Below are positions 53,226 through 61,753 of a DNA stretch of 64,000 nt, in pieces. Source of the DNA: JBAYJY01 sp041664945 (GTDB taxonomy: Bacteria; UBP15; UBA6099); contig JBAYJY010000002.1 in assembly GCA_041664945.1 (NCBI GenBank), forward strand, positions 1 through 64,000, written 5' to 3'. Positions within the stretch are counted from its first letter, which is position 1, and every line of letters begins with the position of its first letter. The notes beneath the pieces are model-generated. The model did no database searches. It saw nothing but the letters and a program-made list of their open reading frames with translations, and was not told the origin of the DNA. Both the position numbers and the translations under genes were made by a program.

Positions 53226-54281
53226 ATGGCGAAACAAGCGAAACCGGTGAGATGCGCTATAGTGGGCGCGTCGGGTTACGCGGGTCTGGAAACGATCAGG
53301 CTGCTCGCCGGCCATCCGGGGGCGCAGGTTGTTTTCGCGACTTCTAATACTTATAAGTCGAAATCCGTGAGCGAGACGTTTCCGAACTCCGGCGCTCCAG
53401 AGGGCCTCTGCTATTCGCCCCACGAGGACGCGCCGGGATTCAAAGGCGCCGATGTATTTTTTCTCGCGCTCCCGCACGGCGAGTCGTACGGCATGATCGA
53501 CGGCCTGCTGAAAAGCGCGCGCGTTGTCGATATCAGCGCGGATTACAGGCTGAGAGCGGCTGCCGATTACGAAAAATGGTATGGATATAAGCATCCGAAA
53601 CCCGCGCTGCTCAAAGCGGCTGCATTCGGACTTTGCGAGATATACAGGAAAGAAATCAAAAAAGCGCGTCTTATCGCGAATCCCGGCTGTTATCCGACGA
53701 GCGTCGCTCTGGCGCTGCATCCGTTGTCGAAGCTGCGCGAGTTCGTGGGAGGGCCGATCATTGTCGACTCGAAATCCGGCTACTCCGGCGCCGGCCGGTC
53801 GCTCAAACCGCATCTGTTGTTCAGCGAGGCAATAGGCGAGTTCGCGCCTTACGCGGTGACCGGCCACCGGCACACGTCTGAAATGTTGCAGGAATCGCGC
53901 GCTGCGCTCGGCCGGCCGGTCCCGCTCACTTTCACGCCGCATTTGATTCCGGTCGCCCGCGGAATCGTCAGCACGATATATGTGCCGTTAACCGGAGAAA
54001 TTGACGAAAAGAAAATCCGCGCCGTATATGAAAAGTTCTATAAGGGCGAACGCTTCGCGCAGGTAGCGCGGCCGGGACGCATTCCGTCAATTAAGCAGGT
54101 CGTCGGCACGAACAACTGCCTTATCAATGTGTTTCTGGACAAGGAAACCAATATGCTGAAGATTATTTCAGCGATCGATAATCTGATTAAAGGCGCCGCC
54201 GGACAGGCGATTCAGAACATGAACCTGATGTTCGGATTGCCGGAAGAAGCCGGCCTTGTCGCGACGCCTTGGGCTCCGTAG
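53226..54281 (+). CDS. argC: N-acetyl-gamma-glutamyl-phosphate reductase
   Basis: 351 residues from the ATG at 53226, which has AAGGTGA seven bases upstream; the GTG at 53217 lies inside that site. It reduces N-acetyl-glutamyl phosphate to the semialdehyde with NADPH, third step of arginine synthesis. The coenzyme motif GASGYAGLETIRLL (about 14-27), the catalytic Cys in ANPGCYPTSV (about 155), SGYSGAGRS and the HRHTSEM region with the active-site His are present. It begins an operon argC-argJ-argD-argF-ruvB. A Cys-His active-site pair and the length (345-355) are normal. Confidence 0.97.
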   Translation: MAKQAKPVRCAIVGASGYAGLETIRLLAGHPGAQVVFATSNTYKSKSVSETFPNSGAPEGLCYSPHEDAPGFKGADVFFLALPHGESYGMIDGLLKSARVVDISADYRLRAAADYEKWYGYKHPKPALLKAAAFGLCEIYRKEIKKARLIANPGCYPTSVALALHPLSKLREFVGGPIIVDSKSGYSGAGRSLKPHLLFSEAIGEFAPYAVTGHRHTSEMLQESRAALGRPVPLTFTPHLIPVARGIVSTIYVPLTGEIDEKKIRAVYEKFYKGERFAQVARPGRIPSIKQVVGTNNCLINVFLDKETNMLKIISAIDNLIKGAAGQAIQNMNLMFGLPEEAGLVATPWAP

Positions 54282-54314
54282 ACGCATGCATCAGGATTAG
54301 ATGGAGAAATCACC

Positions 54315-55547
54315 ATGATAAAAGTTAAGAAAACCACAGATAAAACGAAAATAAAATTCATAGACGGCGGGCCGGCGGCTGTCATAGGCGTCACGGGCGC
54401 GGGTGTTCACTGCGGCCTTAAGCCGGACAAAGAGCTCGACGCAGCATTGTTTTTGTCAGAGAAACCTTGCAAAACCGCAGCGTTTTTTACGACGAATAAG
54501 CTGCTGGGCGCGCATATCCCTGTGTTCCGCGAAAAGCTACAGGCGGGCGGCGGTCTTGTCTCGGCGCTGTTAGTGAACAGCAAGAACGCGAATTGCTCGA
54601 CCGGCAAACAGGGAGAGAGAGACAATATCGCTGTGAGCGCGGCGCTCGCAAAGGAACTCGGACTGCCGGCCGAACAGGTTCTGTTCGCCTCCACGGGAGT
54701 GATAGGAGTCCGGTTGCCGAAAGACAAGATTCTATCTGGCTTGGACGCGTTGGTGACTCAGCACGGAAAGCGCGGCATGGCGAACGCGGCGCGCGCGATA
54801 ATGACAACGGACACGCGTCCGAAATCGTGCGCGGTGGAAGTCGAGCAAGGCGGGCGGCTATACCACATAGGCGGGGTCGCAAAAGGCTCGGGAATGATCG
54901 CGCCGAATTTGGCGACGATGTTTTCTTTTGTTTTCACGGACGCCGACCTGCCGATGGCGCTTTTGAAAAAAATCGCGGCGGAATGCGTCGAGGAATCATA
55001 TAACTCGATTTTAGTCGACGGCGATATGAGCCCGAACGATACGGTTTTGGCTATGGCTAACGGAATGAGCGAAGTGAAGCTCGCCGCGAGCGATGAGGCC
55101 GGACTCGCGCTGTTCAAAGAGGCGCTCGGCTCCGTCATGAAACAGTTGGCGATGGAAATCGTGCGCGACGGCGAAGGAGCGACGAAGGTGATGCACATCG
55201 AAGTGAACGGCGCCGCAAGCGCCGCTGACGCGAAATGCATAGCGCGAGCGATCGCGCTGTCCCCGCTCGTAAAAACAGCCGTCTTCGGAATGGACCCGAA
55301 CTGGGGACGTATCATCTCCGCCGCGGGCGCATCCGGCGCGAAATTCGATCCGCTTCGAGCGAGTCTTCTCATCGACGGCGCGCGTGTTTTCAAGCTTGGC
55401 AAGCCGCAACAGTTCAAGGCTAAGATAATGCGAAAGCCCGATGTTTTCATCCAGCTCGACGCAGGCCTCGGAAGCGCGTCCGCTCGCTTTTGGTCTTGTG
55501 ATCTCTCTATAGACTATGTTAAGATTAACGCCGAATATATGACGTAG
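54315..55547 (+). CDS. argJ: Bifunctional ornithine acetyltransferase/glutamate N-acetyltransferase
   Basis: 410 residues. Like all ArgJ proteins it should cleave itself before the nucleophile Thr in KGSGMIAPNLATMF (the Ala-Thr bond, about residue 193-194). Other landmarks: NSKNANCSTG, FASTGVIGVRLP, TTDTRPK, VDGDMSPNDTV and FGMDPNWGRI. It moves the acetyl group from acetylornithine to glutamate, and so allows the cyclic pathway; with this gene a separate N-acetylglutamate synthase may not be needed. Whether it also uses acetyl-CoA cannot be read. It lies 33 bases after argC and 13 before argD. Confidence 0.97.
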   Translation: MIKVKKTTDKTKIKFIDGGPAAVIGVTGAGVHCGLKPDKELDAALFLSEKPCKTAAFFTTNKLLGAHIPVFREKLQAGGGLVSALLVNSKNANCSTGKQGERDNIAVSAALAKELGLPAEQVLFASTGVIGVRLPKDKILSGLDALVTQHGKRGMANAARAIMTTDTRPKSCAVEVEQGGRLYHIGGVAKGSGMIAPNLATMFSFVFTDADLPMALLKKIAAECVEESYNSILVDGDMSPNDTVLAMANGMSEVKLAASDEAGLALFKEALGSVMKQLAMEIVRDGEGATKVMHIEVNGAASAADAKCIARAIALSPLVKTAVFGMDPNWGRIISAAGASGAKFDPLRASLLIDGARVFKLGKPQQFKAKIMRKPDVFIQLDAGLGSASARFWSCDLSIDYVKINAEYMT

Positions 55548-55560
55548 AAGGTGGTGTGTC

Positions 55561-56775
55561 TTGAAACTCAAGGAAGCGATTGAAAAAGATAAAAAATATG
55601 TATTCCAAACATACCGGCGAACGCCGCTTCTGCTGACTCATGGGCGCGGAGCGTACGTTTACGATTCCGATGGAAAGCGTTACCTCGATTTTTTGACGGG
55701 GATAGCTGTGAACGCGCTCGGACATGGAAATCCGCGAGTGACAGGCGCTATTGCGCGACAGATAAAAAAGCTCTCGCACGTTTCTAATCTATATTATTCC
55801 GAGCCGATGCTGCTTGTGGCCGAACGGCTGACGAAGCTCGCCGGGATGTCGAAGGCTTTTTTCTGCAACAGCGGCGCTGAAGCGAACGAGGCGGCGATCA
55901 AGCTCGTGCGACGCTATCATTCAGAGATTCTTAAAGACGGCCGCTCCGAGATTATCTGTTTCGAGCACGCGTTTCACGGGCGGACGCTCGGTACGCTCGC
56001 CGCTACCGGCACGGAGGCGTACAAGAAGGGTTTCGAGCCGCTCGCTCCGGGTTTCAGGCATGCTGTTTTCAATGATCTCGCGTCGGTCGAGAAGCTTATA
56101 ACGAAAAAAACGGCGGCGATTATGCTGGAGCCGACGCAGGGCGAGGCGGGCGTTTATCCCGCGACCGCAGCGTTCATGCGCGGCCTCAACGCGCTGCGAA
56201 AAAAACATGGGATTAATTTGATATTCGACGAGGTCCAGTGCGGGCTCGGGCGGACTGGAAAATGGTTTGCTTTCGAGCATTATAAAGTCAAGCCGGACGT
56301 AATCACGCTTGCGAAGCCGATAGGCGGCGGGTTGCCGTTGGGCGTCATGATGGCGCAGGGCAAGGTTGTTGAAGGATTCACTGCCGGGAGCCACGCGACG
56401 ACGTTCGGCGCCGGACCTGCCGCATGCGCGGCGGCGCTTGCGTTCATCGATGAAGTTGAGAAGCTCGGCCTCCTCGAAAACGCGGCGCGGATGGGCGATT
56501 ACTTTGCAGCGAGCGTGAAGGAACTGAAGAAAAAGAATCCGGAAATTATTGAAGTCCGCGGAAAAGGATTGATGATCGGAGTCGAGATAGCGGCTGATGC
56601 GCCGGCGGCGGCGGATTTCTTCCGCGAAAACGGGATGCTGATTAATGCGATCAGAAAGAACATCATTCGGATTTTGCCGCCGTATACTGTCACCGAAGCG
56701 CAGGCCGACAGGTTCGTAAAGCTTCTCGGCGAATATCTTGCTGCGGCGCGGCGCGCGGAAGGAGCATCAAAATGA
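55561..56775 (+). CDS. argD: Acetylornithine aminotransferase
   Basis: 404 residues from a TTG start at 55561, preceded by GAAGGTGG. It is a class III PLP aminotransferase that makes N-acetylornithine from the semialdehyde. Seen are FLTGIAVNALGHGNP, FFCNSGAEANEAAIKLVRRY, the HAFHGRTLGTLAATG segment, DEVQCGLGRTGKWF with the PLP Asp, and the PLP Lys in LAKPIGGGLPLGVM (about residue 255). Length and motifs are normal. Its stop codon overlaps the argF start (ATGA), so translation is coupled. Confidence 0.97.
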   Translation: MKLKEAIEKDKKYVFQTYRRTPLLLTHGRGAYVYDSDGKRYLDFLTGIAVNALGHGNPRVTGAIARQIKKLSHVSNLYYSEPMLLVAERLTKLAGMSKAFFCNSGAEANEAAIKLVRRYHSEILKDGRSEIICFEHAFHGRTLGTLAATGTEAYKKGFEPLAPGFRHAVFNDLASVEKLITKKTAAIMLEPTQGEAGVYPATAAFMRGLNALRKKHGINLIFDEVQCGLGRTGKWFAFEHYKVKPDVITLAKPIGGGLPLGVMMAQGKVVEGFTAGSHATTFGAGPAACAAALAFIDEVEKLGLLENAARMGDYFAASVKELKKKNPEIIEVRGKGLMIGVEIAADAPAAADFFRENGMLINAIRKNIIRILPPYTVTEAQADRFVKLLGEYLAAARRAEGASK

Positions 56776-57719
56776 GCAACCGGTTCAAGGGCCGCGACCT
56801 TCTTACATTGAGGGATTTCGAGGCCGGCGAAATAATTGAAATCATTGACTTGGCGGCGGCGCTGAAGGGCGAGTTGAAGCGCGCGGGATTTAATTCCGCG
56901 CAGCCTCTCGCGAACAAATCGGTGGCGCTGTATTTCGAGAAGCATTCGTTGCGCACACGCGTCTCGTTCGAGGTCGGAATCCGGCAACTCGGCGGGCAGT
57001 CAATTTTCATGAATTCGTCCACGACGCATTCCGAGCGCGGCGAGCCGATGATGGACTCGGCGCGAGTTCTCACCCGGTATGTGCATGGCGTTGTTTACCG
57101 CGCTTTCAAACACGCTGACGTGGCCGAGATGGCGCGCTATGCCGACATTCCCGTCATCAATGCGCTTTGCGACCAGGACCATCCTTGTCAGGCGCTAGCG
57201 GACCTGCTCACGATATACGAGCACAAGGGCAGCTCCGGAAAAATCAAAGTCGCTTATATCGGCGACGCTGCGAACAATGTGGCCGCGTCGCTTGTCACAA
57301 TATTTACAAAAGTCGGAATCGACTTCGCGCTCGGCTGCCCGGATAGTTACCGGCCTGCGGATGAACTTCTTGCCGAAGCGGAGGCCGACGCGAAAGCGGG
57401 CGGTTCGACGCTGAACGTGTTCAAGAATCCGGCCGACGCCGCTCGCGACGCAGATATTGTATACACGGACGTCTGGATCAGCATGGGAGACGAAGAGGAA
57501 GCCGGCGCGCGCAAACAGGCTTTTGAAGGATACATGGTTGATGTGAAATTAATGTCTGCCGCGGCGCCGAATGCGCTCTTCATGCACGATATGCCGGCTC
57601 ACCGCGGCGAAGAGGTTCATTCCGATGTGATCGACAGCGGCAGTTCGATAATAATCGATCAGGCGGAAAACCGGCTGCATGCTCAGAAAAGCGTGATGGC
57701 ATTGACGATAGGCGATTGA
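56772..57719 (+). CDS. argF: Ornithine carbamoyltransferase
   Basis: 315 residues. Transfers the carbamoyl group to ornithine to give citrulline. The carbamoyl-phosphate loop is EKHSLRTRVSFEVG (about 57-70, with Leu where Thr is also common), then HPCQALADLLTIYEHKG and the ornithine loop VDVWISMGDEEEA-like region (about 238). The late motif that usually reads HCLPAHRGEEV has an Asp in place of the Cys: MHDMPAHRGEEV (about 278-289). That Cys normally contacts ornithine, so this is worth noting, although the rest of the enzyme is normal. The pathway in this operon lacks argB (acetylglutamate kinase), which must be elsewhere. Confidence 0.95.
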   Translation: MSNRFKGRDLLTLRDFEAGEIIEIIDLAAALKGELKRAGFNSAQPLANKSVALYFEKHSLRTRVSFEVGIRQLGGQSIFMNSSTTHSERGEPMMDSARVLTRYVHGVVYRAFKHADVAEMARYADIPVINALCDQDHPCQALADLLTIYEHKGSSGKIKVAYIGDAANNVAASLVTIFTKVGIDFALGCPDSYRPADELLAEAEADAKAGGSTLNVFKNPADAARDADIVYTDVWISMGDEEEAGARKQAFEGYMVDVKLMSAAAPNALFMHDMPAHRGEEVHSDVIDSGSSIIIDQAENRLHAQKSVMALTIGD

Positions 57720-57765
57720 ATAATCGGGAATACGCGCTGTTTAACGAAATGGCGCATGGCGGTTT

Positions 57766-58809
57766 ATGAAAGACGAGAAACCAACGCAGCGTATAGTGTC
57801 CGGCGCGAAGACCGAAGACGAGCAGCGCTCGGAGATGTCCATCAGGCCGTCGAGTCTGGCGGACTACATCGGACAGCGGCAGGTTAAGAATAATCTGTCG
57901 ATCTCGATCAGCGCGGCTTTGCAGCGCGGCGAGCCGATGGACCATACGCTGCTGCACGGACCGCCGGGGCTTGGCAAGACTACGCTCGCGCACATTATCG
58001 CAAACGAACTCGGCGCCGGAATCACGGCAACATCGGGCCCGGCGATCGAGCGCTCCGGCGATCTCGCCGCGATTCTCACAAACCTGAATGACCGCGACGT
58101 GCTTTTCATAGACGAAGTGCACCGCCTTAACAAAATCGTCGAGGAAACTCTCTACCCGGCGATGGAGGATTATAAGATTGACATCATAATCGGCGAAGGG
58201 CCGAGCGCGAGAACGATCAAGCTGGATCTGCCGAGGTTCACGCTTGTCGGAGCGACAACTCGCGCCGCGCTGCTGACGTCGCCGCTCCGGGACCGGTTCG
58301 GGATAACGCATAGAATGGATTTCTATGAGGAAAAAGACCTTGTGGAGATCGTGACGCGCGCCGCGCGGGTGCTCGGAGTCGGGATAGAGCCGGACGCGGC
58401 GTCTGAACTTGCGCGCCGGGCGCGCGGAACTCCGCGAGTGGCGAATCGGCTTCTGAAACGCGTGCGTGATTTTGCCCAGGTGCGAGGCGACGGCTCGGTT
58501 ACGCTTGCGGCGACGCGCGAGGGTCTTGAGATGCTGGACGTGGATTCTGTGGGATTAGAGAAAATGGACCGCCTAATTCTGGAAACTATTATAATGAAGT
58601 TCGGCGGCGGCCCGGTAGGGCTGGACACTCTCGCCGCGGTTGTCAGCGAGGAACAGGACACAATTAACGACGTTTACGAACCATATCTCGCCAAGCTCGG
58701 GTTCATTCAGCGCACGCCGCGAGGGCGGATTGCGACTTCGAGCGCGTACGAACACATGAAAATCAAGACCGGAAAGGAGAAACGGCAGAGCGAACTATGG
58801 GAGGGTTGA
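57766..58809 (+). CDS. ruvB: Holliday junction branch-migration ATPase RuvB
   Basis: 347 residues, typical of RuvB. The Walker A is HGPPGLGKTTLAH, Walker B VLFIDEVHRL, sensor 1 is in LVGATTRAALLTSPLRDRFG and sensor 2 arginine in GTPRVANRLLKRVRDFA. The N-terminus RPSSLADYIGQRQVKNNLSI and the C-terminal winged-helix (LGFIQRTPRGRIATSSAYEHM) are normal. RuvB forms hexamer rings that with RuvA move Holliday junctions; ruvA and ruvC are not in the window. It lies 46 bases after argF on the same strand, so it may be read from the arg transcript. Confidence 0.97.
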   Translation: MKDEKPTQRIVSGAKTEDEQRSEMSIRPSSLADYIGQRQVKNNLSISISAALQRGEPMDHTLLHGPPGLGKTTLAHIIANELGAGITATSGPAIERSGDLAAILTNLNDRDVLFIDEVHRLNKIVEETLYPAMEDYKIDIIIGEGPSARTIKLDLPRFTLVGATTRAALLTSPLRDRFGITHRMDFYEEKDLVEIVTRAARVLGVGIEPDAASELARRARGTPRVANRLLKRVRDFAQVRGDGSVTLAATREGLEMLDVDSVGLEKMDRLILETIIMKFGGGPVGLDTLAAVVSEEQDTINDVYEPYLAKLGFIQRTPRGRIATSSAYEHMKIKTGKEKRQSELWEG

Positions 58810-58837
58810 AAATTCTTCCGCGCCTGCCGCTATATTA

Positions 58838-59641
58838 ATGAAGAAATTTCTTACAGCAGCAATAATCATGATTGCAATGTCGGGTCCGGCGATCGCGGCT
58901 CCGTCCGCGCCGGCGGCTCCAGCGGCCAAGCCGGCTGCGGCAAAAACCGCGCCTGCGCCTGCGGCCGTTCAACCGGCTGTCGTTCCCGAGGCAAAACCGG
59001 CGGAGGTTGTCCCGTCGGCGGAAGAAATTATCGCCGGCGTCAAGGCGGCGTACGCGCCTATCACTTCGTACACCGTCATTTTCGAGATGGTTCAGATGAT
59101 AAAACCGGTAAATAAGCGCGACGAGATCAAAGAAAAGAAAGCAATGAATATATTCGAGATGAAATATCTGCGGCCGGACCCGGAGAAAAAGGAATGGCTA
59201 ATGAGGCTGACCGCGTTGCGCGGGAATCACCAGCGCACTGTGGCAGTGTACGCGCCCGACAAAAAAGGGAAGGGCAAATACACCGTTTACAAACCGGCGG
59301 GCAAAGTGGTAGTCAGCCCCGATGATCCGCGAGCGACCGGCCTTGCGATGGCGGATCTGCATTCGTTCATAGCCGATATTGAGACATCCGCGGCCGCGAA
59401 GGACGCTAAAACCAATGTGGCATATCTCTCAGGCACGAATCAATATTCGATAGAAATCGCCGGAGACGCCGTAAGAACAACGACTTATGTTGACCGCGCG
59501 ACATTCCATCTTGTGCGCCAGGTTCTTGAATTAAAAACGAGGGGCGGCTATGGTTTCAAGCAAGAAATAAGCTGGCGCGATTTCAAGCCGAACGCAAAAC
59601 TCAGCCCGGAGGCCATTACAAAGGCCCCGGCCAAACTATAA
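58838..59641 (+). CDS. Exported LolA-like/DUF1571-type protein, second copy
   Basis: 267 residues. A signal peptide (MKKFLTAAIIMIAMSGPAIA) leads to a 45-residue Ala/Pro/Lys linker. The folded domain begins SAEEIIAGVKAAYAPITSYTVIFEM and ends TYVDRATFHLVRQVLELKTRGGYGFKQEISWRDFKPNAKLSPE, which resembles LolA-like proteins and the closing segment of the protein at 23303-24337. Role probably in the periplasm; possibly lipid or lipoprotein handling. No ribosome-binding site is seen before the ATG; TATATT lies right before it. The next gene follows after 14 bases with a strong site, so they are likely one unit. Confidence 0.65.
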   Translation: MKKFLTAAIIMIAMSGPAIAAPSAPAAPAAKPAAAKTAPAPAAVQPAVVPEAKPAEVVPSAEEIIAGVKAAYAPITSYTVIFEMVQMIKPVNKRDEIKEKKAMNIFEMKYLRPDPEKKEWLMRLTALRGNHQRTVAVYAPDKKGKGKYTVYKPAGKVVVSPDDPRATGLAMADLHSFIADIETSAAAKDAKTNVAYLSGTNQYSIEIAGDAVRTTTYVDRATFHLVRQVLELKTRGGYGFKQEISWRDFKPNAKLSPEAITKAPAKL

Positions 59642-59654
59642 GGAGCGACAGGAA

Positions 59655-61643
59655 ATGCTGATAACGAAGATCAGGAAGAAAACACATCTCATCATGTGGC
59701 TGTTTTTGGGAATCTTTGTGATAGGCGGGGTGTTTTTGACCTACGGCGTGTTCATGCCCGGAAGCAGAGGGCAGGGGCCAACGGCAAAAAAATCAAGCGT
59801 TCCAAACGATGTTCTGAGCGTGGACGGCCAAAAAGTAAGCTTGATGCAGTTCGAAAGCGGATATTCAAAGCTCAAAAGGAATTACGAGAGCATGGGCGGC
59901 ATGAGGTTCGACACTTACCCCATGCAGATGTATCTCAAAATGCAGGCGCTTGAGATGATGACGACGCAGCAGCTTCTGCTGCAGGAGGCGAAGAAGCGCG
60001 GAGTGCGCGCTGACAGCGCCGAAGTCGCGAAGCGGATAAAACAGGAGCAGGAATTTCTGCTCGGGCCGGAAACGAAAGCCGGCGGCGCGGGCGCGGGCGA
60101 CAGCGTTAAAAAGTTCTTCGCGGCTAAAGAGCGCGAGAAAGAGTTTCGCGACAGTCTCAACAGAACCGGCGTTTTGTACGAAACATTCAAATTGGAGATA
60201 CAAAACGAGGTCAAGCAGAGCAAAGTTGTGGAGCTTATTGCCGCGGATCAGATGAAAGTCGAAACGGCGAATGCGCGAAAAAAGGCGCTCGATGTTATCG
60301 AGAAGCTCAAGACCGGCGAGCCGTTCGAAAAGGTGGCGGCGCAGTTCTCCGAGGACGAAGCGTCGAAGAACAACGGCGGCGATCTCGGGTGGGTGAAGCG
60401 TGGAATGCTTCCGCAGCCGATCGAGCAAGCCTCGTTCGCTCTCCAACCCGGCCAGGTAGCGCAGCAGCCGGTTGAGACCCCGGAAGGTTTTCACATAATC
60501 CAACTGCTCCAGAAGAAAGAAGCGGTCGGCCCGGAATTCGAGTCGCAGAAGAATCAGATCATCGCTTCCATCCGCGCGCAGAAGGGCGATGAAACCTTAA
60601 AAGTTTCAATGGATGAAATTAAAAATGCTTATGAAGCTTTTCACGCGCGCGACATAGTGATCCGGATGAAGACGAAGGACCAGATCGCCCAGGAATGGAT
60701 TCAAAATGAGCGCACAAAAGGGAAACATAAGATCGATATTATCAACCCCGAGCTTAACGCGTACAAGTATCTATATGGCAACATGTTCTCGCAGACAGCG
60801 GCGCCCCCCGATCTTGACAAAGCGATAAAGCTTTACGAGAAGGCGGCGGACGCGGACCCGGCAAATCCTTATCCGTACTATGAGCTCGGAAATATTTACA
60901 AGCAGAAATATTCGAAAGACGAGATAAAGAAAGCGGGCGGCGAGAACGACCCGTACGCGAAGGCGATAAGCGAAGAGAAGAAAGCGGCTCCCGCCGGTTC
61001 GAGAAAGGCGGGCAAAGATGAAGAGAATAACATGAAGGAAGCTCTTCGCGAGTACAAACGCGCGAATGAAGTCGCTATTGGCAATAACATTTACGATCCG
61101 ATATTGCTGATCACTCTCGGAGACACGGCAAAGACGCTCGGAGAACATAAGGTGGCGATAGACAGCTACGCCGAAGCGGTGGATTTCTCCGCCGGGAATA
61201 AGCAGTATCTCACTCAGATCAAAAACGGCCTTGAGGGATATAAATCGGCAAAGGTCGTGAAGGCTCTGAAAGACGTGAATGAACTGCTCGCCGAGCTTGA
61301 CGCGATTGAAAAGGAAAACGCGAAAAAGGCGGCTGAGGCCAACCCGGCGCCGGAAGCGCCTGCCGCTCCCGTGCCGCCTGAAGGCGTGAAGGCTGTTAAA
61401 GTTCAGAAGCCAGGCGCGCAAAACGCTGACAATCAGCAACCGGCTGGATCGTCTGCGGCGCAAGCCGGAAAACCTTTGACCGTTAGAACATTTAAGGTTC
61501 AGCCCGGCGGCAAAGCGGTTGAAGTCCTGAAAAAAGCGCCCGTTGCGAAACCGGCTGCGACGCCGGTAGGGTCAAACGCGTCGCCGACTCCGGCTGAGGC
61601 GCCGACTCCGCCTCCGCCCCCGCAGCCAGCGCCGCAGCAATAA
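59655..61643 (+). CDS. Membrane-anchored SurA/PpiD-like foldase with rearranged parvulin domain and TPRs
   Basis: 662 residues; GGAG and AGGAA before the ATG. One N-terminal helix (IMWLFLGIFVIGGVFLTYGVF) anchors it facing the periplasm. A SurA_N-like helical domain follows (VDGQKVSLMQFESGYSKLKR). The parvulin region (about 205-290) has ALDVIEKLKTGEPFEKVAAQF, NNGGDLGWV and GFHIIQLLQ (His about 280), but the first strand ARHI is missing from its usual place; a matching HARDIVIRMKT occurs later (Asp 333). Then come TPR-like helices (AIKLYEKAADADPANPYPYYELGNIYK, about 385-520) and an Ala/Pro-rich tail. A paralogue follows after the terminator. Confidence 0.8.
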   Translation: MLITKIRKKTHLIMWLFLGIFVIGGVFLTYGVFMPGSRGQGPTAKKSSVPNDVLSVDGQKVSLMQFESGYSKLKRNYESMGGMRFDTYPMQMYLKMQALEMMTTQQLLLQEAKKRGVRADSAEVAKRIKQEQEFLLGPETKAGGAGAGDSVKKFFAAKEREKEFRDSLNRTGVLYETFKLEIQNEVKQSKVVELIAADQMKVETANARKKALDVIEKLKTGEPFEKVAAQFSEDEASKNNGGDLGWVKRGMLPQPIEQASFALQPGQVAQQPVETPEGFHIIQLLQKKEAVGPEFESQKNQIIASIRAQKGDETLKVSMDEIKNAYEAFHARDIVIRMKTKDQIAQEWIQNERTKGKHKIDIINPELNAYKYLYGNMFSQTAAPPDLDKAIKLYEKAADADPANPYPYYELGNIYKQKYSKDEIKKAGGENDPYAKAISEEKKAAPAGSRKAGKDEENNMKEALREYKRANEVAIGNNIYDPILLITLGDTAKTLGEHKVAIDSYAEAVDFSAGNKQYLTQIKNGLEGYKSAKVVKALKDVNELLAELDAIEKENAKKAAEANPAPEAPAAPVPPEGVKAVKVQKPGAQNADNQQPAGSSAAQAGKPLTVRTFKVQPGGKAVEVLKKAPVAKPAATPVGSNASPTPAEAPTPPPPPQPAPQQ

Positions 61644-61680
61644 TTCCGTTTACGGCGCGTATGTTTTTGTGTTCGATTCG

Positions 61681-61710
61681 AGGGCGCGATTTTTTTGATC
61701 GCGCCCTTTT
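61681..61710 (+). terminator. Rho-independent terminator after the first foldase gene
   Basis: Stem AGGGCGCGAT (61681-61690) pairs perfectly with ATCGCGCCCT (61698-61707) around a T-rich loop; followed by TTTTCG. It lies 37 bases after the stop and 44 before the next start, so the paralogue may have its own transcription or partial read-through. Confidence 0.85.
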
Positions 61711-61753
61711 CGATAGATGGATTTTTTCAAAACGAGGACAAAGGTGTCGGATA

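Noticed and set aside
53130..53942. Minus-strand ORF of 270 codons over argC
   Set aside because: Antisense shadow of a clear argC gene; Arg-rich composition typical of shadow frames.
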